Shown here in pieces: positions 49,852 to 62,700 of a stretch of DNA of 64,000 nt. The DNA is from Clostridia bacterium (GTDB lineage Bacteria > Bacillota > Clostridia > Christensenellales > Aristaeellaceae). The notes beneath the pieces are model-generated. The model saw nothing but the letters and a program-made list of their open reading frames with translations. It did not search any database and had not been told where the DNA came from. The position numbers were made by a program, and so were the translations under genes. The stretch covers positions 1 to 64,000 of the forward strand of contig JAFRQX010000005.1 in the NCBI GenBank assembly GCA_017428385.1. Reading direction: 5' to 3'. Each line of letters begins with the position of its first letter. The first letter of the stretch is position 1.

Positions 49852-52239
49852 ATGAATTACGGCTATTTTGATGAGAAAGCCAGAGAGTATGTGATTACCA
49901 ATCCCAATACCCCTGCCCCCTGGGCAAACTATCTCGGATCGCCGGATTACGGTGCCATCGTAACGGTGAATGCCGGCGGATACAGCTTTGTCAAGAGCGG
50001 TGCCGCAGGCCGGATCCTGCGCTACACCTTCAACCAGTTTGACGAGCCCGGCCGGTATATTTACCTGCGGGATGAGGAAACCGGGGATTTCTGGTCCGCC
50101 AGCTGGAAACCGGTGGCAAAGCCCCTGGATACCTATAAGAGCGAATGCCATCACGGCACAAGCTATACCGAGATTATCAGTGAGTATAACGGGATCCGGA
50201 GCCGGGTGCTGTATTACGTTCCCATGGGCGCAACCCATGAGGTATGGCGTGTCAGCCTGGAGAACCTGACGGACCGGGAGCGGAAGATCAGCGTCTTCGG
50301 CTACTGCGAGTTCACGACGGAAAGCCTGTACACCCAGGACCTGGTTAACCTACAGTATACCCAGTTCATTACCAAGACTGAGTTCCACGACACCTTCCTG
50401 CTGGAGCAGATCAATGAGTTCAACTATCCGAGACCGGACGGAACCACCGGACGGGAACGGTTCTTCGGCCTGGCAGGCGCGAAGGTTGCCAGCTATACCG
50501 GACGCCGGGAGCAGTTCCTGGGCAGAAGCCGCTTTGACAAGCCCCAGGCGGTTGTGGACGGAAAGTGCGACAACAGCCTGAACTATAACGGCAATCCCTG
50601 CGGCGCACTGCAGTTCAGCGCGGTGCTGAAGCAGGGTGAAAAGACTACCGCTGCCTTCCTGCTCGGTCAGAAAACCGTGTTTGAAGCCAAAGAAATTGTG
50701 GACCGCTACGCACAGACGGCGGAAACAGTGGACAAAGAGCTGCAGGAGCTGATTGCTTACTGGCACGGGGAACTGGCCAACCTGAAGATCACCACGCCGG
50801 ATAAGAATTTCGATACCATGGTGAACACCTGGAACGCCTTCCAGTGCTTTATCACCTTCGTATGGAGCCGGGCTGCCAGCCTGATATACTGCGGTGAGCG
50901 GAACGGTTACGGATACCGTGATACCGTGCAGGATATCCAGGGTATCATGCACCTGGATCCGGAACTGGCACGGCAGCAGCTGACCTTCATGCTCAGCGCG
51001 CAGGTGCATCACGGCGCCGGTCTGCCATTGGTTAAGTTCACGCATAATGCGGGACATGAAGATACGCCTGAACAGGACAGCTATGTGAAGGCTACCGGCC
51101 ATCCGAGCTATCGCGCGGACGACGCACTGTGGCTGTTCCCGACGGTGTACAAGTATATTGCCGAGACCGGCAACACGGCCTACCTGGATGAAGAAATTCC
51201 CTTTGCGGATAAGGACGTGGGCACGGTTCGCGAGCACCTGAAGCGGGCGATCAACTTCAGCATGACCCACCTGGGGCCCCACGGAATGCCTGCCGGCCTG
51301 CACGCTGACTGGAATGACTGCCTGCAGCTGGGCGCAAAGGGTGAGAGCACCTTTGTGGCCTTCCAGCTGTATTACGCGCTGATTATCATGAAGGAATTCT
51401 GCGCGAATGAACCGGAATATGTGAAATATCTGGATGAGACTGCCGAAAACCTGCTGAAGATCCTGAATGAGCAGTGCTTTGAGGGAGACCGCTTCATCCG
51501 CGGCTTCCGTGAGGACGGCGTCGTTATCGGCAGCAAGAAGGACAATGAAGCCAATATGTGGCTGAATCCCCAGAGCTGGGCCGTGATCAGCCGCGGCGCT
51601 ACGGCGGAACAGGCGGAAGCCATCCTGAACACCGCCTGCGAGAAACTGAACACTCCCTACGGCCTGGAAGTGATGCAGCCGAGCTACCGGTACGAATACT
51701 TCGAAGGCGCACGGATGCGTCTGTTCAATCCCGGCACCAAGGAGAACGGCGGTATTTTCTGCCAGCCCCAGGGCTGGGCAATCCTGGCGGAAGCCCTTTG
51801 CGGGCATGGCAACCGGGCCTTCCAGTACTTCCAGGAAAGCAGTCCTGCCTCCTTCAATGATGATGCGGACCGCCGGGTGATTGAGCCCTACGTCCATGGA
51901 CAGTTCATCGAAGGTCACGAGAGTCCTTTTGCCGGACGGAGCCATGTGCACTGGCTGACAGGTACCGCCAGCACGGTTATGGTCGGCTGCGTGGAAGGAA
52001 TCCTGGGCCTGCGGCCGACCCCCGCCGGTATTGAGATTTCTCCCGCTATTCCGCAGGAATGGGACGGCTTCACCATGGAGAAGGTCTTCCGTGGCAAAAA
52101 GCTGCATATTACCGTGGATAACAGCGCCCATAAGGAAGGAAAGCCCGCGAAGGTTATCCTGAACGGCGTTGAGCGCACAGCCGGTGTGATTCCGGCGGAT
52201 GAGCTCAGGGAAGAAAACGACATTATGGTTGTTATGTAA
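49852..52239 (+). CDS. GH94 glycoside phosphorylase, probably cellobiose phosphorylase-like
   Basis: The 795-residue cytoplasmic enzyme has the usual GH94 layout: an N-terminal beta-sandwich (about 1-280), a helical linker, an (alpha/alpha)6 barrel (about 310-730) and a C-terminal beta layer. The catalytic aspartate region is GLHADWNDCLQLG (about residues 484-496). The substrate loop reads ERNGYGYRDTVQDIQG, and a HWLTGTAS phosphate-side motif lies near residue 702. GH94 enzymes split beta-linked disaccharides with phosphate to sugar 1-phosphate plus sugar, saving ATP. Length and the partner cellulase favour cellobiose, but the YRDTVQD loop also occurs in relatives with other acceptors. AGGAGG precedes the start. 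Confidence 0.85.
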   Translation: MNYGYFDEKAREYVITNPNTPAPWANYLGSPDYGAIVTVNAGGYSFVKSGAAGRILRYTFNQFDEPGRYIYLRDEETGDFWSASWKPVAKPLDTYKSECHHGTSYTEIISEYNGIRSRVLYYVPMGATHEVWRVSLENLTDRERKISVFGYCEFTTESLYTQDLVNLQYTQFITKTEFHDTFLLEQINEFNYPRPDGTTGRERFFGLAGAKVASYTGRREQFLGRSRFDKPQAVVDGKCDNSLNYNGNPCGALQFSAVLKQGEKTTAAFLLGQKTVFEAKEIVDRYAQTAETVDKELQELIAYWHGELANLKITTPDKNFDTMVNTWNAFQCFITFVWSRAASLIYCGERNGYGYRDTVQDIQGIMHLDPELARQQLTFMLSAQVHHGAGLPLVKFTHNAGHEDTPEQDSYVKATGHPSYRADDALWLFPTVYKYIAETGNTAYLDEEIPFADKDVGTVREHLKRAINFSMTHLGPHGMPAGLHADWNDCLQLGAKGESTFVAFQLYYALIIMKEFCANEPEYVKYLDETAENLLKILNEQCFEGDRFIRGFREDGVVIGSKKDNEANMWLNPQSWAVISRGATAEQAEAILNTACEKLNTPYGLEVMQPSYRYEYFEGARMRLFNPGTKENGGIFCQPQGWAILAEALCGHGNRAFQYFQESSPASFNDDADRRVIEPYVHGQFIEGHESPFAGRSHVHWLTGTASTVMVGCVEGILGLRPTPAGIEISPAIPQEWDGFTMEKVFRGKKLHITVDNSAHKEGKPAKVILNGVERTAGVIPADELREENDIMVVM

Positions 52240-52240
52240 G

Positions 52241-52909
52241 ATGAAGATTATCGCAAGAATCCGGAATCCCTATGATGGTAAATTCGGGGTGCCCCGGCAG
52301 AGCGGCCTGGTGGAACAGGTGGTATCGACCATCGTGTTTGAACCGGAATACCGTGTGGCGGAAGCGCTGCGGGGCATCGAGGAGTTTTCTCATCTGTGGC
52401 TGATCTGGGGCTTTGACCGTGCGGAAAGGGAAAACTGGTCCCCGACAGTGCGGCCGCCTCGGCTCGGCGGCAACCAGCGGGTAGGGGTGTTTGCCACCCG
52501 TTCTCCCTTCCGGCCCAACGCTGTCGGCCTGAGCTGTGTGAAGCTGCTGGGCGTGGAAAAGGGGACCGAGGGTACCGTGCTGAAGGTTGCCGGAGCGGAT
52601 CTGATGAACGGCACGCCCATCTATGATATCAAGCCTTATCTGCCCTATGCAGACTGCAGGCCTGAAGCGACAGGCGGATTCACAGACCGGACGGAAAAAC
52701 GGACCGTGGAAGTGGAGATCCCGGCGGAATGTGCGAAGGCGATGAAACCGGAAGACCTGGAAGCGCTGAAGGCGGTGCTCCGGGAGGATCCCCGGCCGGC
52801 TTATCAGGATGATCCGGAGAGAGTGTATGCGTTTGAATTTGGCGGAAAGAACGTGAAGTTCAAAGTGGAAAATGGAACGCTGCGTGTTTTGTCAATTCAC
52901 AATTCATAA
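52241..52909 (+). CDS. trmO: tRNA (N6-threonylcarbamoyladenosine37-N6)-methyltransferase TrmO
   Basis: The 222-residue protein is of the TsaA/TrmO family, which methylates t6A37 in certain tRNAs using SAM. Recognisable parts are the N-terminal barrel (KFGVPRQSGLVEQVVSTIVF), the FSHLWLIWGFD strand, RVGVFATRSPFRPNAVGLS with the typical RSPFRPN motif, and DIKPYLPYAD. A C-terminal extension (about 160-222) completes a two-domain form. The ATG follows the GH94 stop by one base, so the two are co-transcribed with no functional link. Confidence 0.88.
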   Translation: MKIIARIRNPYDGKFGVPRQSGLVEQVVSTIVFEPEYRVAEALRGIEEFSHLWLIWGFDRAERENWSPTVRPPRLGGNQRVGVFATRSPFRPNAVGLSCVKLLGVEKGTEGTVLKVAGADLMNGTPIYDIKPYLPYADCRPEATGGFTDRTEKRTVEVEIPAECAKAMKPEDLEALKAVLREDPRPAYQDDPERVYAFEFGGKNVKFKVENGTLRVLSIHNS

Positions 52910-53092
52910 TTCATAATTCACAATGGTGGAGAGAACAGCTTCCAACGGAAGCTGTTCTTTTGATTTAATGCGCTTTCGGCGTAGTAAGGGATTCCTTAGT
53001 GTGCTAACGCTTATTCGAAATGACATGTGGGAAAAGTGCTTTCAGTCGGATTATATATAATTATGAATTATGAATTGTGAATTATGAATTAA
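52896..53092. repeat. Inverted pair of AATTCATAATTC repeats enclosing a terminator and a repeat remnant
   Basis: The 326-base gap before serC has no gene. AATTCACAATTCATAATTCA (52900 area) and its inverse AATTATGAATTGTGAATTAT (53060-53090) could pair over ~30 bases. Between them is a terminator for the GH94-trmO transcript: AGAACAGCTTCC (52932-52943), loop AAC, GGAAGCTGTTCT (52947-52958), then TTTG. A stretch GGGATTCCTTAGTGTGCTAA (52988 on), ending AAATGACATGTGGG, resembles the one at 55672-55735. Confidence 0.6.
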
Positions 53093-53139
53093 TTGTACGT
53101 AATGGCCCGTATGACATTGTATTTGAACTGCATTTTGGG

Positions 53140-53211
53140 TTGATCTTTTCGAAAAACTATGGCATACTATGCACATGGTTGAAAAACAACCCTGTGGGAC
53201 AAATGCGTCCC
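53140..53211 (+). promoter_or_regulatory. serC promoter and hairpin leader
   Basis: TTGATC (53140-53145), 17 bases, CATACT (53163-53168). Transcription should start near 53175. Two small hairpins then form at the very 5' end of the message: GGTTG/CAACC (53177-53191) and GGGAC/GTCCC (53196-53211). They may protect the mRNA; no riboswitch class is recognised. Confidence 0.6.
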
Positions 53212-53235
53212 GCTCAATATAAGGAGGATGAAATC

Positions 53236-54312
53236 ATGGAACGTGTTTATAACTTTTCTCCCGGACCTTCCCAGCTGGCTCTTCCTGTGCTTGAAAAGGC
53301 TCAGAAGGATCTGGTCTGTTATGGCGATACAGGTATGTCCGTGATGGAAATGAGCCATCGCAGCAAGATGTACACCGATATCTATGACAAGACCGTAGCC
53401 GATCTCCGCGACCTGATGAACATCCCCGAGGATTACGACGTGGTGTTCCTGCAGGGCGGTGCCACCCAGCAGTTCTCCGCTGTTCCGCTGAACCTGATGG
53501 TCAACAAAAAGGCTGACTATATCGATAGCGGTAACTTCGCCCACCTGGCTGCTGAAGAAGGCAAGCGTTACGGTGAAGTGAACGTCGTGGCTTCCAGCCG
53601 TGAAGACGTTTATACCTATGTGCCGGATGTGAATGCCATCAAGTTCAATGATGATGCTGACTATGTGCACATCACCCAGAACAACACCATCTATGGCACC
53701 CGCTTCGTGGAGCTGCCCAAGTGCAAGGCGCCCATCGTCTGCGACGCCAGCAGCATGATCCTGAGCGAGGAAATGGATGTGACCAAGTACGGTGCTATCT
53801 ATGCCGGCGCCCAGAAGAACATCGGACCGAGTGGCCTGTGTGTTCTGATTGTGAAGCATGACCTGGTTGGCCATGCCATGGATATCTGCCCGAAGCTGCT
53901 GAACTGGCAGATTCAGGTGGAAAAGGGAAGCATGTACAATACGCCCAACACCTGGGGTATTTACCTGGCCGGCCTGACCTTTGAGTGGCTGAAGAGCATT
54001 GGCGGCGTAAAAGCTGTTGAAGCTGTGAATATTGAAAAGGCTGCTATGCTGTATGACTTCCTGGACAACAGCAAGCTGTTCAAGGCGACTGCCCAGCCCA
54101 AGTACCGCAGCCGCATGAACGTGACCTTCGTGACCGGCGACGCCGATAAGGACGCTGCCTTCGTGAAGGCTGCCGCGGCCGAAGGCCTGGTGAACCTGAA
54201 GGGCCACCGCTCTGTCGGCGGTATGCGTGCCAGCATCTACAACGCCATGCCCATCGAAGGCGTGAAGAAGCTGGTTGACTTCATGAAGAAGTTCGAGGCT
54301 GAAAACGCGTAA
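53236..54312 (+). CDS. serC: Phosphoserine aminotransferase
   Basis: SerC converts 3-phosphohydroxypyruvate plus glutamate to phosphoserine, the second step of serine synthesis. It is a class V PLP enzyme of 358 residues. Landmarks are the start NFSPGPSQLALPVLEKAQ, the FLQGGATQQFSAVPLNL phosphate-binding region, CDASSMILS, the PLP lysine in GAQKNIGPSGL (about K194) and the ending HRSVGGMRASIYNAMP. The start is set by AAGGAGG eight bases upstream. serA follows after 22 bases, so the two form a serine operon. serB is not in the window. Confidence 0.95.
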   Translation: MERVYNFSPGPSQLALPVLEKAQKDLVCYGDTGMSVMEMSHRSKMYTDIYDKTVADLRDLMNIPEDYDVVFLQGGATQQFSAVPLNLMVNKKADYIDSGNFAHLAAEEGKRYGEVNVVASSREDVYTYVPDVNAIKFNDDADYVHITQNNTIYGTRFVELPKCKAPIVCDASSMILSEEMDVTKYGAIYAGAQKNIGPSGLCVLIVKHDLVGHAMDICPKLLNWQIQVEKGSMYNTPNTWGIYLAGLTFEWLKSIGGVKAVEAVNIEKAAMLYDFLDNSKLFKATAQPKYRSRMNVTFVTGDADKDAAFVKAAAAEGLVNLKGHRSVGGMRASIYNAMPIEGVKKLVDFMKKFEAENA

Positions 54313-54334
54313 TAACGTTGAAGGAGAAAAACCG

Positions 54335-55510
54335 ATGTATAAGATTCAGACGCTGAATGCGATTTCGGATATCATCCATACCCAGCTGAGCGCTGATAAG
54401 TATACCGTGAGCAAGGACGAGCCCGTGCCGGATGCAATCCTGGTACGCAGCGCTGCCATGCATGATATGGAATTCGGACCGGAACTGCTGGCCATCGGCC
54501 GTGCCGGTGCCGGTGTCAACAACATCCCGATCGACCGCTGCTCCAAGGAAGGTATTGTGGTCTTCAATACCCCCGGCGCAAACGCCAACGCGGTGGCGGA
54601 ACTGGTAATCTCCGGCATGATGATGTGCGGCCGGAAAATCGCGGATGCCCTGGACTGGGTCAAGACCCTGAAGGGCAAGGGAGATGAAGTTGCCAAGCTG
54701 GTGGAAAAAGGAAAGAGCCAGTTTGTCGGCGCTGAAGTCCGTGGTAAAACCCTGGGCGTGATCGGTCTGGGCGCTATCGGTTCGATCGTGGCAAACGCTG
54801 CCAGCCGCGGCCTGGGTATGAACGTCATCGGTTATGACCCCGGCATCTCCGTGGAACGGGCCTGGAGCCTGAGCACCTCCGTGCATCGCGCTGCTTCTGA
54901 GGATGAAGTACTTGCCCAGGCGGACTTCATTACCTTCCATATCCCGCTGAACGACTCCACCCGCGGCTCTATCAACGCGGAGAAGTTCGCAAAGATGAAA
55001 GACGGCGCATGCATTATGAACTTTGCCCGCGGCGAGCTCGTAAACAACGACGATATGCTGGCTGCGCTGGCAAGCGGTAAAATCGGCCGGTATGTGACCG
55101 ATTTCCCGAATGACGATCTCATCGGTGTGGACAATGTAGTCTGCATTCCGCACCTGGGAGCCAGCACGCCTGAAAGCGAAGAAAACTGCGCTAGCATGGC
55201 GGCTGCGGAAATCCGGGATTACCTGGAAACCGGCAGCATCCATAACAGCGTAAACTATCCTGAAGTGCAGCTGGGCGAGCCGGACGCTGTCCGCGTGCTG
55301 GTGCTGCATGAGAATATCCCGAACATGATTTCCAACATCACGGCCGCGGCCGCGAAAGAGGGAATCAACATCGAAAACATGGTCAACAAGAGCCGGAAGG
55401 ACATGTCAGTGACCGTGATGGAGATGGCGGAACTGCCGTCCAGCCACGCGCTGCAGACGCTGCAGGAACTGCAGGGAATCATCCGGATCAGGACGTTCAC
55501 CAAGGAATAA
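54335..55510 (+). CDS. serA: D-3-phosphoglycerate dehydrogenase
   Basis: SerA oxidises 3-phosphoglycerate with NAD+ as the first step of serine synthesis. The 391-residue protein has a substrate domain and a Rossmann NAD domain with GVIGLGAIGSIVANAA. The active-site Arg is in FARGELVNN and the His in IPHLGASTPE; the acidic triad member appears to be in TDFPNDDLIG. A C-terminal ACT domain (about 318-391, VLVLHENIPNMISNITAAAA) normally binds serine for feedback control. The intermediate domain of longer types is absent. A ribosome site (GAAGGAGAAAAACCG) precedes the start. It ends at a strong terminator. Confidence 0.95.
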   Translation: MYKIQTLNAISDIIHTQLSADKYTVSKDEPVPDAILVRSAAMHDMEFGPELLAIGRAGAGVNNIPIDRCSKEGIVVFNTPGANANAVAELVISGMMMCGRKIADALDWVKTLKGKGDEVAKLVEKGKSQFVGAEVRGKTLGVIGLGAIGSIVANAASRGLGMNVIGYDPGISVERAWSLSTSVHRAASEDEVLAQADFITFHIPLNDSTRGSINAEKFAKMKDGACIMNFARGELVNNDDMLAALASGKIGRYVTDFPNDDLIGVDNVVCIPHLGASTPESEENCASMAAAEIRDYLETGSIHNSVNYPEVQLGEPDAVRVLVLHENIPNMISNITAAAAKEGINIENMVNKSRKDMSVTVMEMAELPSSHALQTLQELQGIIRIRTFTKE

Positions 55511-55520
55511 GGAAAACATT

Positions 55521-55551
55521 AAAGAGGAATGCGAAAGCATTCCTCTTTTTG
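55521..55551 (+). terminator. Terminator of the serine operon
   Basis: AAAGAGGAATGC, loop GAAA, GCATTCCTCTTTTT. Confidence 0.9.
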
Positions 55552-55581
55552 ATTGCGATGATATATGACTGAGAAAACGTT

Positions 55582-55649
55582 ATGTGACAGAAGGGACAGC
55601 CCTACAGTCACATTTTTAACGTGACAATAGGGCAGTCCCTCTGTCACAT
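55582..55649. repeat. Long near-perfect palindrome with GTGACA ends
   Basis: ATGTGACAGAAGGGAC..GCCCTA..GTCAC pairs with GTGAC..TAGGGC.GTCCCTCTGTCACAT around an ATTTTTAAC loop. Only small bulges interrupt ~29 paired bases per arm. No gene lies within. Partial echoes (ACAGTCACA, AGTGACAG, CAGTCACACT) recur at 55923-55980. It has the look of a mobile hairpin repeat. Confidence 0.7.
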
Positions 55650-55671
55650 CCATGATTGCAGCAACGTGACT

Positions 55672-55735
55672 GCAGGGGAGATTCTTCGACGCGGCCTTCG
55701 GCCTTGCTCAGAATGACAACGTGGGCAATGCGGAA
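55672..55735. repeat. GATTCTTCG...CAGAATGACA interspersed repeat
   Basis: GGGGAGATTCTTCGACGCGG, a small hairpin GCGGCCTTCGGCC, and CTCAGAATGACAACGTGGG form a type of interspersed repeat common in Clostridia. A diverged relative is at about 52985-53030 (GGGATTC ... GAAATGACATGTGGG). It sits inside the 55552-56072 repeat mosaic, which has no credible gene. Confidence 0.55.
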
Positions 55736-55789
55736 GGGACGACTGGGGAAAGGTTCTTTTCGTTCCAAGGATACGGCAAGAGCATTACA

Positions 55790-55914
55790 GGGGGGAGTGA
55801 GGGAAGCGGTAGCCCAGTGGGCTATCCTGCGAAGCAGGAAGCGACCCGAACGAGTCAACCGAAACGAGCGGCGAGTGCGCTCCAAGCGCGAGCAGTGACG
55901 ATTGAGGTTGCGGA
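55790..55914 (-). repeat. Dispersed ~130-bp repeat, copy 3 (inverted)
   Basis: Read on the minus strand it has CCGCAACCTCAATCGTCACT, CTCGTTTCGGTTGACTCGTT, a CCTGCTTCGCAGG hairpin, and CCCACTGGGCTACCGCTTCC followed by CTCACTCCCCC. This matches copies 1 and 2 at the other end of the window, 55 kb away. Confidence 0.8.
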
Positions 55915-56036
55915 TAGAGACCCACAGTCACATTTTCTTCGAAAACAGTGACAGTGGTTCAGTCCCCGCAGTCACACTCTTGCCGCTGTTACGCCACGGA
56001 TTATGAAAGTTCTAATCGTTAAAAAGTATATATCAA

Positions 56037-56072
56037 TTTTAAGTTTTAAGTTTTAAGTATTCATTATTCATT
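56037..56072. repeat. Short tandem repeats (TTTTAAG and ATTCATT types)
   Basis: TTTTAAGTTTTAAGTTTTAA is followed by GTATTCATTATTCATTAG. It abuts the rpoC terminator. Confidence 0.6.
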
Positions 56073-56110
56073 AGAAAAAGGGACTGGAATTTCTTCCAGT
56101 CCCTTTTTCT
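56073..56110 (-). terminator. Terminator of rpoBC (bidirectional)
   Basis: A perfect 17-base stem: AGAAAAAGGGACTGGAA (56073-56089), loop TTTC, TTCCAGTCCCTTTTTCT (56094-56110). Both strands have a T-run. It begins two bases after the rpoC stop codon. Confidence 0.9.
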
Positions 56111-56111
56111 A

Positions 56112-59690
<3,579 letters not shown>

Positions 59691-59701
59691 ACTCCCTTCG
59701 A

Positions 59702-62700
59702 TTAAATATCATCGTCAAGGTCAAGATCCGACAGGTCTTCTACGCTGAAGTCTTCAAGGTCTTCCGTGCTGGCTTCGGCAACGGAGAATTCATCTTCGCT
59801 GTCTTCCGCGTCATCTTCAGCACCGAAGGACAGGTCGTCCTCGGACATGCTGAAGGCTTCTTCAGCAGCGGCTTCCACTTCCTCGTTCTCTTCGGCAGCA
59901 GCTTCGCCTTCGCCTTCCGGCCTTGCGGTGACGGAAGCGCGCATAGCATCAGCCTGCGGCATATCTTCGGGATCGAGTTCGGGAATTTCGATTTCGTTCC
60001 GGGCGGCATCCAGCACGCGGATATCCAGGCTCAGGGCCTGCATTTCCTTCAGCAGGACCTTGAAGCTCTCCGGCACACCCGGGTTCGGGATGTTCTGACC
60101 CTTGATGATCGCTTCGTAGGTCTTGACGCGGCCGACGGTATCGTCAGACTTCACGGTCAGGATTTCCTGCAGCGTGTTGGCAGCACCGTAAGCTTCCAGA
60201 GCCCAGACTTCCATTTCACCGAAGCGCTGACCGCCGAACTGGGCTTTACCACCCAGAGGCTGCTGGGTAACAAGGCTGTAGGGACCGGTGGAACGGGCAT
60301 GCATCTTGTCGTCGACCAGATGGTGCAGCTTCAGGAAGTACATGATACCGACGGTAACAGGGTTCTCGAAGTAGTCGCCGGTACGGCCGTCGCGGACGCG
60401 GATCTTACCCTGGTGGAAGAGGGCCTTGCCTTCTTCATCCAGAGCCAGACGCAGGGGCTTGCCGTTATGGAAATGATATTCGTTTACGTGAGGATCGTTC
60501 TCATCTTCCGGAGCGGACATCTTCTTTTCAGCCAGTTCCAGATGTTCAAGAATTTCCTCGTAGGTGGCGCCGTCGAAGACGGGGGTGGCAATGTGCCAGC
60601 CCAGTGCGCGGCAGGCCAGGCCCAGGTGCACTTCCAGAACCTGACCCAGGTTCATACGGGAAGGAACGCCCAGGGGGTTCAGCACGATCTGCAGGGGAGT
60701 ACCGTCGGGCAGGAAGGGCATATCCTCTTCACGCAGAATGCGGGAAACAACACCCTTGTTACCGTGACGGCCTGCCATCTTATCGCCGACGGAAATCTTA
60801 CGCTTCTGGGCGATGTAGATGCGGACCATTTCGTTGACGCCGGGGGAGAGCTCGTCCTTGTTCTCGCGGGTGAAGACCTTGACATCAACAACGATGCCGC
60901 CTTCGCCGTGGGGAACACGCAGGGAGGTATCCCGGACTTCACGGGCCTTTTCACCGAAGATGGCGCGCAGCAGGCGCTCTTCGGCGGTCAGTTCAGTTTC
61001 ACCCTTGGGGGTAACCTTACCGACCAGGATATCGCCGGCGTGCACTTCGGCACCGATGCGGACGATACCGCCTTCATCCAGATCCTTGACCGCGTCGTCA
61101 GAGATGTTCGGGATATCCCGGGTGATCTCTTCCGGTCCGAGCTTGGTTTCGCGGGCTTCGGATTCGAACTCTTCGATATGGATGGAGGTGTAAATGTCTT
61201 CCTTGACCAGCTTTTCACTCAGCAGGACAGCGTCCTCGTAGTTGTAGCCTTCCCAGGTCATGAAGCCGATCAGGGCGTTGCGGCCCAGACCGATTTCTCC
61301 CTTTTCAGTGGAAGGACCGTCAGCCAGCAGGTCGCCTTTTTCGATCTTCTGGCCCGCGGAAACCACGGGATGCTGGTTGATGCAGGTGGACTGGTTGGAA
61401 CGGGCAAACTTGGTGAGGGTGTAGGTGTGACGCTCGCCGAAGTTATCACGGATGATAATCTGGTCGGCATCCACCTTTTCCACCACGCCGTCTTCCTTGG
61501 CCAGGATAACAACGCCGGAGTCATGGGCGGCGCGGTATTCCATACCGGTGGCGACGAGGGGTGCTTCGGGAACCAGCAGCGGCACAGCCTGACGCTGCAT
61601 GTTGGAACCCATCAGAGCACGGGTAGCGTCGTCGTTTTCCAGGAAGGGAACCATGGCGGTGGCAACGGAAACAACCTGACGGGGGCTGACGTCCATGAAG
61701 TCGACCTGGGAAACAGGCACTTCGACGATTTCAGCCTTGTCACGGACCGTGATGCGGTCCTGCACGAAGGTTCCGTCGGGATTCAGGGGCTCGTTGGCGG
61801 TGGCGACCTTGTACAGGTCTTCCTCGTCAGCGGTCATGTAGTCAATTTCATCCAGCACGCGGCCATTTTCCTTGTCCACGCGGCGGTAGGGAGCTTCGAT
61901 GAAGCCGTACTCGTTGATGCGGGCATAGGTGGCCAGAGAACCGATCAGACCGATGTTAGGACCTTCAGGAGTCTCGATCGGGCAGATACGGGCGTAATGG
62001 CTGTAGTGCACGTCGCGGACCTCGAAAGAGGCGCGGTCGCGGTTCAGACCGCCGGGGCCCAGGGCGCTCAGACGGCGCTTGTGGGTCAGCTCAGCCAGGG
62101 GGTTGGGCTGGTCCATGAACTGGGACAGCTGGGAAGAACCGAAGAACTCCTTGATCGCGGCGCTGACGGGACGGATGTTGATCAGGTCACCGGGCTTGAT
62201 GTCGGTGGAATCCTGAATGGACATACGCTCACGCACCACGCGCTCCAGACGGCTCAGACCGATGCGGATCTGGTTCTGCAGCAGTTCGCCGACGCTGCGC
62301 AGGCGGCGGTTGCCCAGATGGTCAATGTCATCCGTGGAACCGATGCCGTAGGGCAGGCCCAGCATATAGTTGATGGAGGAAACAACGTCATCCGGAATGA
62401 TGTGCTTCGGCACGAGGGCGGCGACGTTTTCCTTCACGGCGTCGAAGAGCTGATCCGGCTCCACGGAGGAGATGATCTGCTGCAGGGTGGGCAGGTGAAC
62501 CATCTCGAGGATGCCGGCATCCTTCGGATCGAAGGGCAGGTAAGCAGCGGCGTCAACAAAGTTGTTGCCGACGACCTTGCGGATCTGGCCTTCGCAGTCC
62601 AGCATGACGGTGTTCACACCGGCGTTCTGGATCTCACGGGCCACATCCAGGGCAATGGTATCGCCCTTCTTGACCATGACTTCGCCGGTCTGGGGATTAA

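Noticed and set aside
49852..52239. Firm assignment of the GH94 enzyme as cellobiose phosphorylase
   Set aside because: The catalytic Asp and length fit, but the substrate loop YRDTVQD differs from the FRDSNQD-type loop I associate with characterised cellobiose enzymes, so only the family is certain.
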